From: Alphaproteobacteria bacterium
Lineage (GTDB): Bacteria > Pseudomonadota > Alphaproteobacteria > Thalassobaculales > Thalassobaculaceae
NCBI GenBank assembly: GCA_022822665.1
Contig: JAJEAR010000041.1
Span: 1-44,433, forward strand
Direction: 5' to 3'
DNA length: 44,433 bases
Shown here: in pieces, positions 1-8,490 of the stretch
Position numbering within the stretch: the stretch's first letter is position 1
Layout: each line of letters starts with the position of its first letter
The notes under the pieces: model-generated
The model's database searches: none
The model's input: only the letters and a program-made list of their open reading frames with translations
Told to the model about the DNA's origin: nothing
Translations under genes and position numbers: made by a program

Positions 1-666
1 CTGTCGCGGCTCTCTGTGCGGTCCATTCACCACATCGGTGCGCTCACCCACGCCGAGGCTCGCGAGGCGGTGGACCGCATGCTGGCGGCGTACCGCGTCG
101 ACCGGCACGGCGAAAACGCGGACTGGCCGGAGACACTGGCCACCTGGAGCGAGGCCTGGCCACAGCATCTGCACAACGCCATGCGGGCACTCGCCGAGGA
201 GCTGATCGGAGCCGGCGGGCGCCTCGCCGACGTTGACGCTGGAGATGTCGCGCAGATTGAGGCAGACCTGCGCGAAGAGTCGTATCGTGCGCGGGTATCG
301 CCGGAGATGGACTCGGCACGAAAACTGGTGGCGCAGGTGATGGCGGCCCTGCCAAGCGATGGAAGATGGACGCGCGACAACGTCGAAATCGAGATCGCGC
401 GTCACGGGCGCCCCCGGGGCCTGGAGACACCGCCGGATAATCTGCCATTCTGCCTGCCCGAAGGCATGACGCCAGGGGCGTTCCTTGGGCACCTTATCCA
501 CTGTGGAGTATTGCAGCAGGGCAGGGATGATCTGTTTCGCTGTCCGATCCCGTCCTTCCGGGACTACCTGGTCGAACGGGGACGCAATCCAGAGCCCGCA
601 CCGGAGGACACGGCCGGACCCGAAGACGACCTGCCGCGCCCGGCTCCGCTCGACGACATGCAGTGA
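1..666 (+). CDS. ATPase-like protein, C-terminal part (5' end outside window)
   Basis: The frame is open from base 1, so the GTG at 16 is probably internal and the true start lies upstream of the window. The visible 222 codons look like the region after the nucleotide-binding core of an AAA-type ATP-binding protein: a segment with the GALTHAEAREAVDRML pattern (lid-like helix), then a helical stretch with SPEMDSARKL and a small C-terminal winged-helix-like part (FLGHLIHCGVLQQ). Walker motifs are not in view, so the assignment rests on the lid-like region and is tentative. The last 30 residues are Pro/Asp/Glu rich. The next recognisable genes on the same strand are purM and purN, 1.2 kb away. 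Confidence 0.55.
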   Translation: MSRLSVRSIHHIGALTHAEAREAVDRMLAAYRVDRHGENADWPETLATWSEAWPQHLHNAMRALAEELIGAGGRLADVDAGDVAQIEADLREESYRARVSPEMDSARKLVAQVMAALPSDGRWTRDNVEIEIARHGRPRGLETPPDNLPFCLPEGMTPGAFLGHLIHCGVLQQGRDDLFRCPIPSFRDYLVERGRNPEPAPEDTAGPEDDLPRPAPLDDMQ

Positions 667-697
667 CCTGTGGATGACGAGACAGGCTCTCTCCTCC

Positions 698-1238
698 TCA
701 CGGACAGGTCGCACAGGACAGTTTGACGGTCAGCCGCTCATCTGATTGTGCTCTGCCCGCAGCTACAGTCGACGCGCGGAGCATCCCCATCGAGGCATCG
801 CCGTCCACGGTCAGCGCGCGCCAGCCCTGAGCCTGGTTTTCGAAGTCAGGGTCGCGTTGGCATTCGGCGCTCCGAACAAGTGATCCTCACCACCCCGATA
901 CCCCGCGCCCGAAGCTGCTGGTACAGCCTGCTGACAGGCAGGCCGGGAAACCGCCAGGATCGTCTCGCGGAGGAACTTTGCCGGCGGCGCTTCGTGCGGC
1001 AGGGTGGCGCAACTGACCTCCTCCCGCTCGAAATTCGAGAACCGGATGGCGCTGTTCCTGCGCGTCTTCCGGCTTCTCCTCTGCCGCCTCGCCGTCCGGC
1101 GCATCATTTCTCGTGTCGTCGCTGAACTGCGACCAGCACGACCGTCGCGATGACCGAGAAAACCAGCAGCTGGCGCTGCCGGACCGCATCGGTGTCGCTC
1201 ACATCGCCGGCGGGGTGCCTGTCAGGGCGGGCATTCAT
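698..1238 (-). pseudogene. Decayed gene resembling conjugation protein TraB (several frameshifts)
   Basis: Minus-strand reading gives protein-like pieces in all three frames, in order. A start at 1238 gives a hydrophilic N terminus, then RQRQLLVFSVIATVVLVAV, a single membrane segment. In another frame this is followed by an Asp/Glu/Lys-rich linker (FSDDTRNDAPDGEAAEEKPE), then FSNFEREEVSCATL, then LYQQLRARGIGVV, then FENQAQGWRALTVDGD ending at 698. The short cytoplasmic tail with an Arg-Gln pair, one transmembrane helix and acidic linker match the start of F-type TraB/VirB10 proteins. It follows a TraK-like remnant, the usual traK-traB order. The later pieces are not recognised. No intact frame exists, so this is read as a pseudogene. 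Confidence 0.35.
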
Positions 1239-1395
1239 CGCGGATTTCCCGCGCCGGCGGTCTCGACTATCGTCACGTCGAACTACCCGCCCGAGGGACC
1301 GGCGGGCGGCCGCGCCAGCCAGAGCCCGGAAACGGGACCGACGCCCGGCAGGGTCCCGAATGTCCCGGCGACGCCACCACATGGCGCGGACACCG

Positions 1396-1850
1396 CCACG
1401 TCTCGATGAGCATGAGACCGGGCTGCAGTGCTTCCCCGCCCACATGGACGGCGTAGCCCGCCAGCAGACCGCGGCGGGCAGGCACCAGCGCGACGACATG
1501 CGGCCCACCGGCAACCGGGTCGGCGACCGCGGCGACCGTACTATCGGCCACGTTGCGGATCAGGATCTGTACCGGGTCGCGGTCCGAAGGGGTGAGTGTC
1601 AGCCGGTAGGGTAAGAGGCCCTCTCGGTTCCGAAGACCAGCGTGACGGGATCGTGCTCCGCAACCTCCGCCGCAACCGCCCTGAGACAGAGGTCGTCTGT
1701 AGTGGCATCGTGCCCGACCGCGACAGATCGAGTGGCCACGACGACATGCGCAACCGTTCCGCCTGTTGCCGGGACGGGACGGACAGCGATATACGGCGAT
1801 ACGGCTGCCTGTCTTGTCGACCGTGCGGGGCCTCGTGGGCCCACCGGATC
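1396..1850 (-). pseudogene. Decayed gene resembling conjugation protein TraK (frameshifted)
   Basis: One minus-strand frame reads ...[16 protein letters not shown] and stops; a second frame picks up at the same point with [19 protein letters not shown] and runs to GLLAGYAVHVGGEALQPG. Together they resemble the middle of F-type TraK (secretin-like outer-membrane component of the transfer apparatus), where a beta-strand pair ending in an L.L.P pattern is followed by a segment with a G.LP.GY signature. The signal peptide region and the C terminus are not recognisable. The assignment is pattern-based from memory; chance similarity cannot be excluded. Confidence 0.35.
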
Positions 1851-1885
1851 TGCAAGCCCGCAGCACCACCGCACCGGCTCGAACG

Positions 1886-1895
1886 GGAGGTGATC
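1886..1895 (+). promoter_or_regulatory. Extended Shine-Dalgarno sequence before purM
   Basis: GGAGGTGATC is a ten-base perfect complement to the 3' end of 16S rRNA. The only standard start codon near it, GTG at 1890, lies inside this match. The codons at normal spacing are ATC (1896) and ACG (1902), both in the purM frame. Confidence 0.55.
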
Positions 1896-2978
1896 ATCGC
1901 GACGCAGGATCCGGGCCGGCCACTCACCTATCGTGACGCCGGTGTCGACGTGGACGCCGGCTCGCGGCTGGTCGAGGCCATTGCGCCGCTTGCGCGCGGT
2001 ACACGGCGCGCGGGAGCCGACGGGCTGCTGGGAGGATTCGGAGGCGTCTTTGACCTGGCAGCCTGCGGGTACCGCGATCCGCTGCTGGTCGCGGCCACCG
2101 ATGGTGTCGGAACCAAGCTTCGCATCGCCATCGACACCGGCCGTCACGACACGGTCGGGGTCGACCTGGTGGCGATGTGCGTAAACGACCTGGTTGCCCA
2201 GGGCGCCGAACCGCTGTTCTTTCTCGACTACTATGCCACCGGCGCGCTGTCGCTCGAACAGGCCCGGTCGGTGGTCGCGGGCATCGCCCGGGGCTGCAGG
2301 ACAGCGGGATGCGCGCTGCTCGGCGGCGAGACCGCGGAAATGCCGGGCATGTACCGGCACGGCGACTACGACCTCGCCGGCTTTGCACTCGGCGCGGTGG
2401 AGCGGGACGCATTGATCGACGGTTCCGCGGCCGCGGCCGGTGACGTCGTACTCGGCCTCGCATCCTCGGGCGTGCACGCGAACGGACTGTCGCTGGTCCG
2501 CCGGGTTCTTGAGCACGCCGGTCTTGATCCCGGCGAGCCGGCGCCGTTCGACCGGGACCGGTCGCTTGGCGAGGTGATGCTCGAGCCGACCCGGATCTAC
2601 GTCGCCGGCGCCCTGGCGGCGATGCGGGCGGGAACAGTCACCGGAATTGCCCACATCACCGGCGGCGGCCTCATTGACAACCCGCCACGCGCCTTCGGGG
2701 CAGGTCTGGCAGCCGACCTTGACTGCACCGCCTGGCCGGTTCCACCGGTGTTCGGCTGGCTCGCGCGCACCGGCGGCATTGAGGCCGGGGAACTGGCGCG
2801 GACCTTCAACTGCGGGATCGGGCTCGTCATCACCGTACGTCCGGGTGACGCCGCGGCAGTCACGCGCGCACTGGCCGGGGCCGGGGAGCGCGTGTTCGAG
2901 ATCGGACACCTGCGCCGGCGCGAGGCGGACGCCCCGGCGGTCCGGCTCGGGTCCGTCGCCACCCTGGCCTCGTCGTGA
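1890..2978 (+). CDS. purM: Phosphoribosylformylglycinamidine cyclo-ligase (AIR synthetase)
   Basis: Catalyses ATP-dependent closure of FGAM to aminoimidazole ribotide, the fifth step of cytoplasmic de novo purine synthesis. Family signatures are clear: [11 protein letters not shown] at the N terminus, ATDGVGTKL, the catalytic-domain [11 protein letters not shown], the [13 protein letters not shown] motif, and [13 protein letters not shown]. From GTG 1890 it is 362 residues, close to the usual 345-350. The frame stays open upstream to 1596, but that extension has no family resemblance. The start is uncertain because a perfect anti-Shine-Dalgarno match overlaps the GTG, leaving ATC 1896 or ACG 1902 as better spaced but non-standard starts. 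Its stop overlaps the purN start by 4 bases, implying translational coupling. Confidence 0.96.
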   Translation: MIIATQDPGRPLTYRDAGVDVDAGSRLVEAIAPLARGTRRAGADGLLGGFGGVFDLAACGYRDPLLVAATDGVGTKLRIAIDTGRHDTVGVDLVAMCVNDLVAQGAEPLFFLDYYATGALSLEQARSVVAGIARGCRTAGCALLGGETAEMPGMYRHGDYDLAGFALGAVERDALIDGSAAAAGDVVLGLASSGVHANGLSLVRRVLEHAGLDPGEPAPFDRDRSLGEVMLEPTRIYVAGALAAMRAGTVTGIAHITGGGLIDNPPRAFGAGLAADLDCTAWPVPPVFGWLARTGGIEAGELARTFNCGIGLVITVRPGDAAAVTRALAGAGERVFEIGHLRRREADAPAVRLGSVATLASS

Positions 2979-3631
2979 AGCGGGCGCGGACCGCCGTCCT
3001 GGTTTCCGGCAGCGGCAGCAACCTGCAGGCATTGCTCGACGCCGCCCGGGACCCGGGGTTCCCGGCCGAGGTCGTCCTGGTCATTTCCAATGTCGCCGGT
3101 GTGCGCGCGCTCGAGCGCGCCCGTTCCGCGGGAGTGGAGACCCGCGTCGTCGATCATCGCCGGTTCGACGATCGCGAGAGCTTCGATACCGAGCTTGCCG
3201 GCCTGGTCCGCGGCCGCGACTGCTCGATCGTCTGCCTTGCGGGTTTCATGCGCATCCTCACAGCCGGGTTCGTGGCCGCCTGGCCGGACCGGATCCTCAA
3301 CATCCACCCCAGCCTGCTGCCGCTGTTTCCGGGACTGCACACGCACCAGCGGGCGCTGGACGCCGGCATGACCATTGCCGGGTGCACGGTGCACCTGGTC
3401 TCGGCGGATCTCGATGCCGGCCCGATCGTGGCCCAGGCGGCGGTGCCGGTCCTGCCCGGTGACACCGCCGAACGGCTCGCGGCACGGATCCTGGTGCAGG
3501 AACATCGCATCTACCCCCTGGCACTGGCGCTGCTCGCCGCCGGCCGGGTCCGTGTCGAGAACGGGCGGGTTCTGCTCGACGCACCCCTGCCCGACCCGAA
3601 CCAGGCGGTCGCGGTGCCCGACAGGGCATGA
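2975..3631 (+). CDS. purN: Phosphoribosylglycinamide formyltransferase
   Basis: Transfers a formyl group from 10-formyltetrahydrofolate to glycinamide ribotide (purine step 3). The start is GTG 2975, inside the last codons of purM (GTGA overlap). [14 protein letters not shown] near the N terminus is the phosphate-binding loop. The catalytic Asn and His are in [13 protein letters not shown], and the catalytic Asp is in the LDAGPIVAQ segment. The length of 218 residues is normal for the family. With purM it forms the common two-gene purine operon. It is followed by a 90-bp gap with a promoter-like sequence for the next small gene. Confidence 0.97.
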   Translation: MKRARTAVLVSGSGSNLQALLDAARDPGFPAEVVLVISNVAGVRALERARSAGVETRVVDHRRFDDRESFDTELAGLVRGRDCSIVCLAGFMRILTAGFVAAWPDRILNIHPSLLPLFPGLHTHQRALDAGMTIAGCTVHLVSADLDAGPIVAQAAVPVLPGDTAERLAARILVQEHRIYPLALALLAAGRVRVENGRVLLDAPLPDPNQAVAVPDRA

Positions 3632-3653
3632 TCGTCACGGACAAACTTGTCAC

Positions 3654-3683
3654 TTGGCGACGCCCGCCAGCGGCGCCTATATA
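3654..3683 (+). promoter_or_regulatory. Possible sigma70-type promoter for the oxidase subunit IV gene
   Basis: TTGGCG (3654-3659) and TATATA (3678-3683) are separated by 18 bases, 34 bases upstream of the small ORF's ATG. The -35 box preceded by C (CTTGGC) fits alphaproteobacterial promoters. It has not been tested against transcript data. Confidence 0.45.
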
Positions 3684-3717
3684 GCGGTGTCTAGAAACCT
3701 GGAGGGGGCCAGCGTCA

Positions 3718-3855
3718 ATGGCGGCCGGAGACACGCACACGGACCCGGATTTCCGGGAACACAAGCAGTCCTACGACAATGTGATGACCCTGTTCAAGGT
3801 CTCCATTGTCGGCATCGTGATCACCCTGGCCCTGCTGGCCTGGCTGGTGGTGTGA
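3718..3855 (+). CDS. aa3-type cytochrome c oxidase subunit IV (small membrane protein)
   Basis: This 45-codon gene has a strong GGAGGGGG ribosome site at about 3701-3708. The protein has a short hydrophilic N terminus containing DPDFREHKQSYDNVM, then a single membrane helix (SIVGIVITLALLAWLVV) that ends the protein. A His/Lys-bearing head with F..H...Y..F preceding one helix is the pattern of the alphaproteobacterial subunit IV of the aa3 oxidase, which packs against subunits I-III. It is usually encoded away from the main cox operon, as here, next to ndk. It converges with ndk, 18 bp apart. The role is inferred from the family pattern. Confidence 0.85.
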   Translation: MAAGDTHTDPDFREHKQSYDNVMTLFKVSIVGIVITLALLAWLVV

Positions 3856-3873
3856 CCGGGCCCACCACCCGGT

Positions 3874-4296
3874 TCAGCCGACGATGTCGGCCTCGCTGAA
3901 GAACTGGACGATTTCCTCAGCTGCGGTTTCGGGCGCATCCGAGCCGTGCACGGAGTTCTCTCCGACCGACCGGGCGAACAGCTTGCGGATTGTCCCCGGC
4001 GCCGCCTCGTCGGGATTGGTCGCTCCCATGACCTCGCGATAGCGCGCGACCGCGTCCTCGCCCTCGAGCACCTGCACCACGACCGGGCCGGAGATCATGA
4101 AGGAGACGAGTTCCTCGTAGAACGGGCGCTCGGCATGGACCGCGTAGAAGCGTTCGGCCTGTTCACGCGTCATCCTGACCCGTCGCTGTGCGACGATTCG
4201 CAGTCCCGCCTTTTCGATCAGGCTGTTGATCGCGCCGGTGTGATTGCCGGCAGTCGCATCCGGCTTGATGATCGAGAAGGTACGCTGAGTGGCCAT
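3874..4296 (-). CDS. ndk: Nucleoside diphosphate kinase
   Basis: Transfers the gamma phosphate of ATP to NDPs through a phosphohistidine, balancing NTP pools. It begins [10 protein letters not shown], the family's N-terminal strand and nucleotide-binding Lys. The active-site segment is [11 protein letters not shown], with His as the phosphorylated residue. [14 protein letters not shown] is also conserved. It is 140 residues, the standard length. It is a single gene on the minus strand, convergent with the oxidase subunit IV gene. Confidence 0.98.
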   Translation of the reverse strand: MATQRTFSIIKPDATAGNHTGAINSLIEKAGLRIVAQRRVRMTREQAERFYAVHAERPFYEELVSFMISGPVVVQVLEGEDAVARYREVMGATNPDEAAPGTIRKLFARSVGENSVHGSDAPETAAEEIVQFFSEADIVG

Positions 4297-5101
4297 GGGC
4301 TGCCCTGTCCCCGCATGCGTCGGTTTGATGATTGGATCCGGTCCGGGACCCTCGCCCGGACGCCGGCCTTATAGCGAGCAGCCCGGATGCCGGCAAGTTC
4401 GCCGCGCGGGCGGTGCGGATGACTGAGCCTGTCGGCCCGGGTACGGCGGCGCCGTGGATCGGCCGGGTACGGGTGCGCGGGGCGCTGTGCCTCACCGGGA
4501 CGGCGCAGGCAACGAGACCGCGGAACCCGCCCAGGCGATCGCGATCCCGGGCGACACAGGTGCGCGCCCGTCCCGGGCCCCGTTCAGCATTGCCCTGCCC
4601 CGAAGCCGGGGATGGAAGGCGGGACCGCCCCGCAGGATGTCGTGGCGGGAAGCGAGCGGCCCAGGCGGTGCTGGCGGTCCCGTCGGGTCCGCCGCGCACA
4701 ATGCGCCTTCACGGCGGGAGCGATATTCACCGGCGCATCGAAGGCGATGACGGGGCTTTCTTTCAGCGCCCCGGTTGCCGCGGCCTCGCCTGAGCGGAGC
4801 ACGAACCCGGCCCGGCCGACGCCCGGCATCGCCGCCGCACGGTCGATGACACCAGGGCGTTCGCTGGAAATGCGGAGGTTCACCCGGGGCATGCGGGCCT
4901 CGCTCGTCCCGGCTGCGCCGGGGTGACGGTCGGTTTCATGAAACAGCAGGTGTGCAGACAGGCGGCAGCCCGCCGCCAGCATGTGCCGGCCGTGCAGGCA
5001 GGAAGGTCTCGTCGGTTCTCATTTGTTGGCGATGGTATAAGGTGCCTTTCCGCCGCATGCTGAATTCGCGGCGTGTGCAAGCCGGAAGACAGGAGGACGT
5101 C
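4297..5101 (+). other. Stretch of about 800 bp with no supported gene
   Basis: Several open frames exist on both strands but none shows family features, a convincing ribosome site or consistent codon use. A minus-strand piece around 4700-4900 (with LRISSERPGVIDR) looks mildly protein-like and could be gene debris, but I cannot assign it. The 3' end holds the leader of the DUF4242 gene, including TATAAG at 5036-5041 without a good -35 partner. Confidence 0.5.
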
Positions 5102-5386
5102 ATGGCGCTGAACAGATTCATCATCGAACGCGACATTCCCGAGGTCGGGACCCTGGAACGCCAGCAGCTGGCCGAGGCCGCCGCCAAGTCGAACGAGGTG
5201 CTGGCCCAGCTCGGCCCCGACATCCAGTGGGTGGAGAGCTTCGTCGCCGCGGACAAGACCTTCTGCGTCTACCTGGCGAAGGACGAGGCCATCATCCACA
5301 AGCATGCCGAGATCAGCGGTTTTCCGGCGACGAAGGTCACCGCGGTTTCCAAGACGATCGACCCGACGACCGAAAGGGCCGGCTGA
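5102..5386 (+). CDS. DUF4242 domain protein (SCO4226-like, possible nickel-binding)
   Basis: The ATG at 5102 follows AGGAGG (5091-5096) at 5-base spacing. The 94-residue protein matches the DUF4242 pattern throughout: FIIERDIPEVG at the start, IQWVESFVAADKTFCVYLA in the middle, then HAEISGFPATKV and ending IDPTTE. The family is a small ferredoxin-like alpha/beta fold; a Streptomyces member was characterised as a nickel-binding protein. Metal binding here is only an inference. It stands alone: the next gene is convergent on the other strand, 119 bp away. Confidence 0.88.
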   Translation: MALNRFIIERDIPEVGTLERQQLAEAAAKSNEVLAQLGPDIQWVESFVAADKTFCVYLAKDEAIIHKHAEISGFPATKVTAVSKTIDPTTERAG

Positions 5387-5505
5387 CCGGGACCCGCCAG
5401 GGTGTCAGGACGGGCTCGCATGCACCATGGATGGTCCGGCTTCCTGTTTTCGACGGACCGGCAGATGAATGCCAGGGTGAGCCGGGGCGGTGCGGGCCCG
5501 CAGCC

Positions 5506-7155
5506 TCACGCCGGCCCGTGGTCTTGCGCAACTCCGTCGGCACGGTCGCGGCGCGCGGCCGCTTGGTCGCGGCGGTCCGGCGGCCCGTAGCCACCACCAC
5601 CGCCGGTGCGCACGATCAGCCGGTCTCCCGTACGCAGCGCAAAACTCTGCTTCGAGCCAAGGGCGTGGCATTCGCCGTCACGCTCGACGAGGGTTTCGGC
5701 GCGGGCTCCCGGCAGGCCTCCGAACAGCCCCTTCGGCGCGATCCTGAACCGGTCGCCGTAGGTGGCAAAGGTGACCCCCTCGCACAGGATGGAGTAGACG
5801 CGCTGGAACCCCATGCCGCCGCGCCACTGCCCGGCCCCGCCCGAGGCGGAGCGCAGGCTGTAGTCGTCGACACGGAAGAACGGGTACTCGAATTCCATCG
5901 CCTCGATTGGAATGTTCGAACAGTTCGACAGCATCGAGTCGACACCGTCACAGCCGTCGTTTCCCGGTCCGGCACCGAAGCCGCCGCCGAAGATCTCGAG
6001 GTAGATGTTGACCCTCTCCTCGCCCCGGTGACTGAGGCAGCATACGGCCGTGGTGTCATAACCGGGCGCGATCACCCGGTCGGGGACCGCCTGGGCGAGG
6101 GCATCCATGACCGCGTTGACCACCCGGTATGAAGGCAGCAGCCGGGCCCGGACCGGCGCCGGCGGGCGCGGATTGACCAGCGAGCCATAGGGCGCGGTCA
6201 CCGTCACCGCCCGTTCCGCACCCTCGTTGAACGGAATGTCCGGGTCGGTCAGAACCGCCTTGATGCAGGCGACCGCCGAGGACACGGTGGAGGCAAACGG
6301 GCTGTTGATGTTGCTCGCCGCCTGCCCGGCGGTTCCGGTGAAATCCACCTCGATGCTGTCACCGGCGATCCGCACCGCGGCCCGCACCGGCACCGGGTCC
6401 TGCCCGGCGCCGTCGTCATCGAGCCACGCCTCGCCATGATAGAGCCCGTCCGGGGCCCCGGCGATCGCGGCGCGAACCCGGCGCTCGGAGTAGTCGAGCA
6501 CCTCGTTCATGGCAGCCGCGACAGTCTCGCGGCCGTACCTGCGCACCAGTTCACGCAGGCGCTCGCCACCCACGGCATTGGCCGCGAACTGGGCATTCAG
6601 GTCGCCGATGGTGGCGTCCGGCATGCGGACGTTGGCCCGTACCAGCCGTTCGAACGGTCCCCCGTTCCAGTCGCGCTCGAACGACCAGCGCGACGGCGGA
6701 AGCCGGATCCCCTCCTCGTGCACGTCGCCGGCCTCGGGATTGAGCCCCGGAGCACCGCCGCCGAGATCGATGTGATGGACCACGGTGGCGGTTACCCCGA
6801 TGAGGTCACCGTCAAGGAAGATCGGAGAGAACAGGAAGATGTCCGGCAGGTGCTGGCCGCCGGAATAGGGATCATTGTTGACCAGGAAATCGCCATCGGC
6901 CAGCTCGTCGAGCGGATGGAATGCGAGACAGGCCCGGAAGGTTCGGGTGATCGAGCCCAGCTGGATCGGAATCAGTTCGGCCTGGGCAACCACCCGGCCC
7001 GACGGGTCGAGGATGGCCGCGCTGCAGTCCTGCGCCTCGCGCACAACCGGCGAGTGGGCGGAGCGGATGAGCTTCACTCCCATCTCGTCGGCCGCCGCAA
7101 GCAGCGACCGGGTGATCACCGCCTGGTCAACCGGGGAAACCGCTGTGCGCTTCAT
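5506..7155 (-). CDS. hyuB: Hydantoinase B/oxoprolinase family protein (HyuB)
   Basis: This is the B subunit of an ATP-dependent amidohydrolase of the N-methylhydantoinase / 5-oxoprolinase / acetophenone-carboxylase group. It works with a HyuA subunit to open cyclic amides or carboxylate related substrates. Family features are AAADEMGVKLIRSAHSPVV near the N terminus, FLVNNDPYSGGQHLPDI, a conserved SGGAGQWRGGMG segment, and the Gly-rich GGGGGYGPP near residue 520. The length (549) is normal for HyuB. Unusually, its likely partner hyuA is not adjacent but 3.7 kb upstream on the same strand (10824-12821), separated by a SprT-like gene and a D-aminoacylase. The C-terminal 25 residues are Arg/Asp-rich. 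The substrate cannot be read from sequence. Confidence 0.93.
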   Translation of the reverse strand: MKRTAVSPVDQAVITRSLLAAADEMGVKLIRSAHSPVVREAQDCSAAILDPSGRVVAQAELIPIQLGSITRTFRACLAFHPLDELADGDFLVNNDPYSGGQHLPDIFLFSPIFLDGDLIGVTATVVHHIDLGGGAPGLNPEAGDVHEEGIRLPPSRWSFERDWNGGPFERLVRANVRMPDATIGDLNAQFAANAVGGERLRELVRRYGRETVAAAMNEVLDYSERRVRAAIAGAPDGLYHGEAWLDDDGAGQDPVPVRAAVRIAGDSIEVDFTGTAGQAASNINSPFASTVSSAVACIKAVLTDPDIPFNEGAERAVTVTAPYGSLVNPRPPAPVRARLLPSYRVVNAVMDALAQAVPDRVIAPGYDTTAVCCLSHRGEERVNIYLEIFGGGFGAGPGNDGCDGVDSMLSNCSNIPIEAMEFEYPFFRVDDYSLRSASGGAGQWRGGMGFQRVYSILCEGVTFATYGDRFRIAPKGLFGGLPGARAETLVERDGECHALGSKQSFALRTGDRLIVRTGGGGGYGPPDRRDQAAARRDRADGVAQDHGPA

Positions 7156-7234
7156 CGGCCTCGCTCGTTCATGTTCCGCCCGACGCGAAGACAGCGACGA
7201 TATCCCGGCGGAACCGGGCGGTCCATCGCGCGGC

Positions 7235-8161
7235 TCAGGCCCCGTGGCGACGGGTTCCGAATGGTACCGAGTGGGTCCGGCGCGCCGATCCGCCCAGTTC
7301 GCGCGCCGCCGCTCTCCAGGCCGGACCGTGATTATTCCCCGGTGTCAGCGCGTGCGCCACCTCGTGGATCACGGTGTCCCTGACCTCGTCCCACGGCGCC
7401 TCCAGCGCGAACTGTCGCGACACCGTCACCAGCCGCCGAAGCGGAAAGCAGGCGCCGGCCCGGCGCTGGCCATCATCGAGCGCGAACCGCCAGTCCCCCA
7501 GGCGGTCCGCCTGTTTGCCCAGCAGCCCGTTGGCAAACCCGTGCACCTTGCGGACCCGCGTCGCGTCACCCGATCTCTTGCGACGCGGGTCGAGCGCGCC
7601 GTAGGGAATGCTCCATCTCCGGCCGCGCACGTCGGACACCTGGGCCCGTTCGGTCCCGAAGCCGACAATCGCGCCCTCGCTGAAGCCGGGTACGGAGATC
7701 TCCGCGCGCACACGAACCCGGTCGCCGATGCGCCACCCACTGCGTTCGGTGTCGATGGCAATCCGCAGGTCGATTGCTGCCCGGTCCCTGGCCGGGGCCA
7801 GGGTTGCCGCCGAGATCGGGGCCCGGAGCCGGGTAAACGGTGGCGCGCCCCCGACGATGTACAGCGCGGCCGCGCGGGTGTTCACGACCAGCCACCGGCC
7901 GTCACGTCCGCCGAGTTCGACGATGTCGCCCTTGCCGATACCGGGAACGGGGGAAACGTCGTCGACGGCGCCCTGCGGCACCTCGCCCCCGGCGGTGAGA
8001 CGGCCGGGTGGAACCCGCCACCTGCCTCGGGGCGTTGCCACCAGAACGGTGCGCCGGTTGCACTTGACCACGACGCCGACACACGTGGCTCCGCGCGCCT
8101 GGAACGAGACGGTCTGGCCCGGCCGCCAGTCCGCTGGGGTGCCAGAGTTGGACTGGATCAC
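7235..8161 (-). CDS. SprT-like zinc metallopeptidase with N-terminal SH3-like repeats
   Basis: The C-terminal third is a SprT-like domain: VIHEVAHALTPGNNHGPAWR carries the HExxH zinc site (about residues 266-270) and a third His ligand. Before it are three modules with a similar beta-rich layout: WRPGQTVSF..., GKGDIVEL..., and WRIGDRVRV... They resemble KOW/SH3-like barrels, each followed by a R.W..P or related turn. The GTG at 8161 has AGGGAG 8 bases upstream; the frame extends to 8278, but that extension lacks a good ribosome site. The family includes DNA-protein-crosslink proteases, but this protein lacks the Cys zinc-ribbon seen in SprT proper, so its target is unknown. It lies between hyuB and a divergent D-aminoacylase. 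Confidence 0.8.
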   Translation of the reverse strand: MIQSNSGTPADWRPGQTVSFQARGATCVGVVVKCNRRTVLVATPRGRWRVPPGRLTAGGEVPQGAVDDVSPVPGIGKGDIVELGGRDGRWLVVNTRAAALYIVGGAPPFTRLRAPISAATLAPARDRAAIDLRIAIDTERSGWRIGDRVRVRAEISVPGFSEGAIVGFGTERAQVSDVRGRRWSIPYGALDPRRKRSGDATRVRKVHGFANGLLGKQADRLGDWRFALDDGQRRAGACFPLRRLVTVSRQFALEAPWDEVRDTVIHEVAHALTPGNNHGPAWRAAARELGGSARRTHSVPFGTRRHGA

Positions 8162-8490
8162 CGCGTGGTCTCCCTGGCTCGCTGGAGGTGGACGCCATGT
8201 TCCGATCCTACCCGCGCGGCCGGGATGATTCACACTCCGTCCCGCGACCGCGCGGGCTGCGGGGACATCACCTGCCACCGGACACCGGGCCGGTACGCGA
8301 ATCGCGTCGTGCCGACCGGCAGGCAGGACCGTGAACCGATATCGGGGCGGCGTCCGGACGGGTCGTATCCGGCACCGGCCTTCGCATGGTAGATGTACCG
8401 GGACACCCGGTGCAGCACCCGCGGGCGCGTGATACGGAGGCTGCGGGGCGACGAGGGGCGGAGGGAAACCAATCCCCGCAGGGAGGCATC

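Noticed and set aside
1599..3032. 477-codon minus-strand ORF opposite purM
   Set aside because: It is antisense to purM, low in family features, and Arg/Gly/Pro-rich as expected for a shadow frame in GC-rich DNA. Only its 3' part beyond purM (1600-1860) has protein-like content.
3649..3683. TTGTCA (3647-3652) as -35 box for the oxidase subunit gene
   Set aside because: The spacer to TATATA is 25 bases, too long; TTGGCG with an 18-base spacer is preferred.
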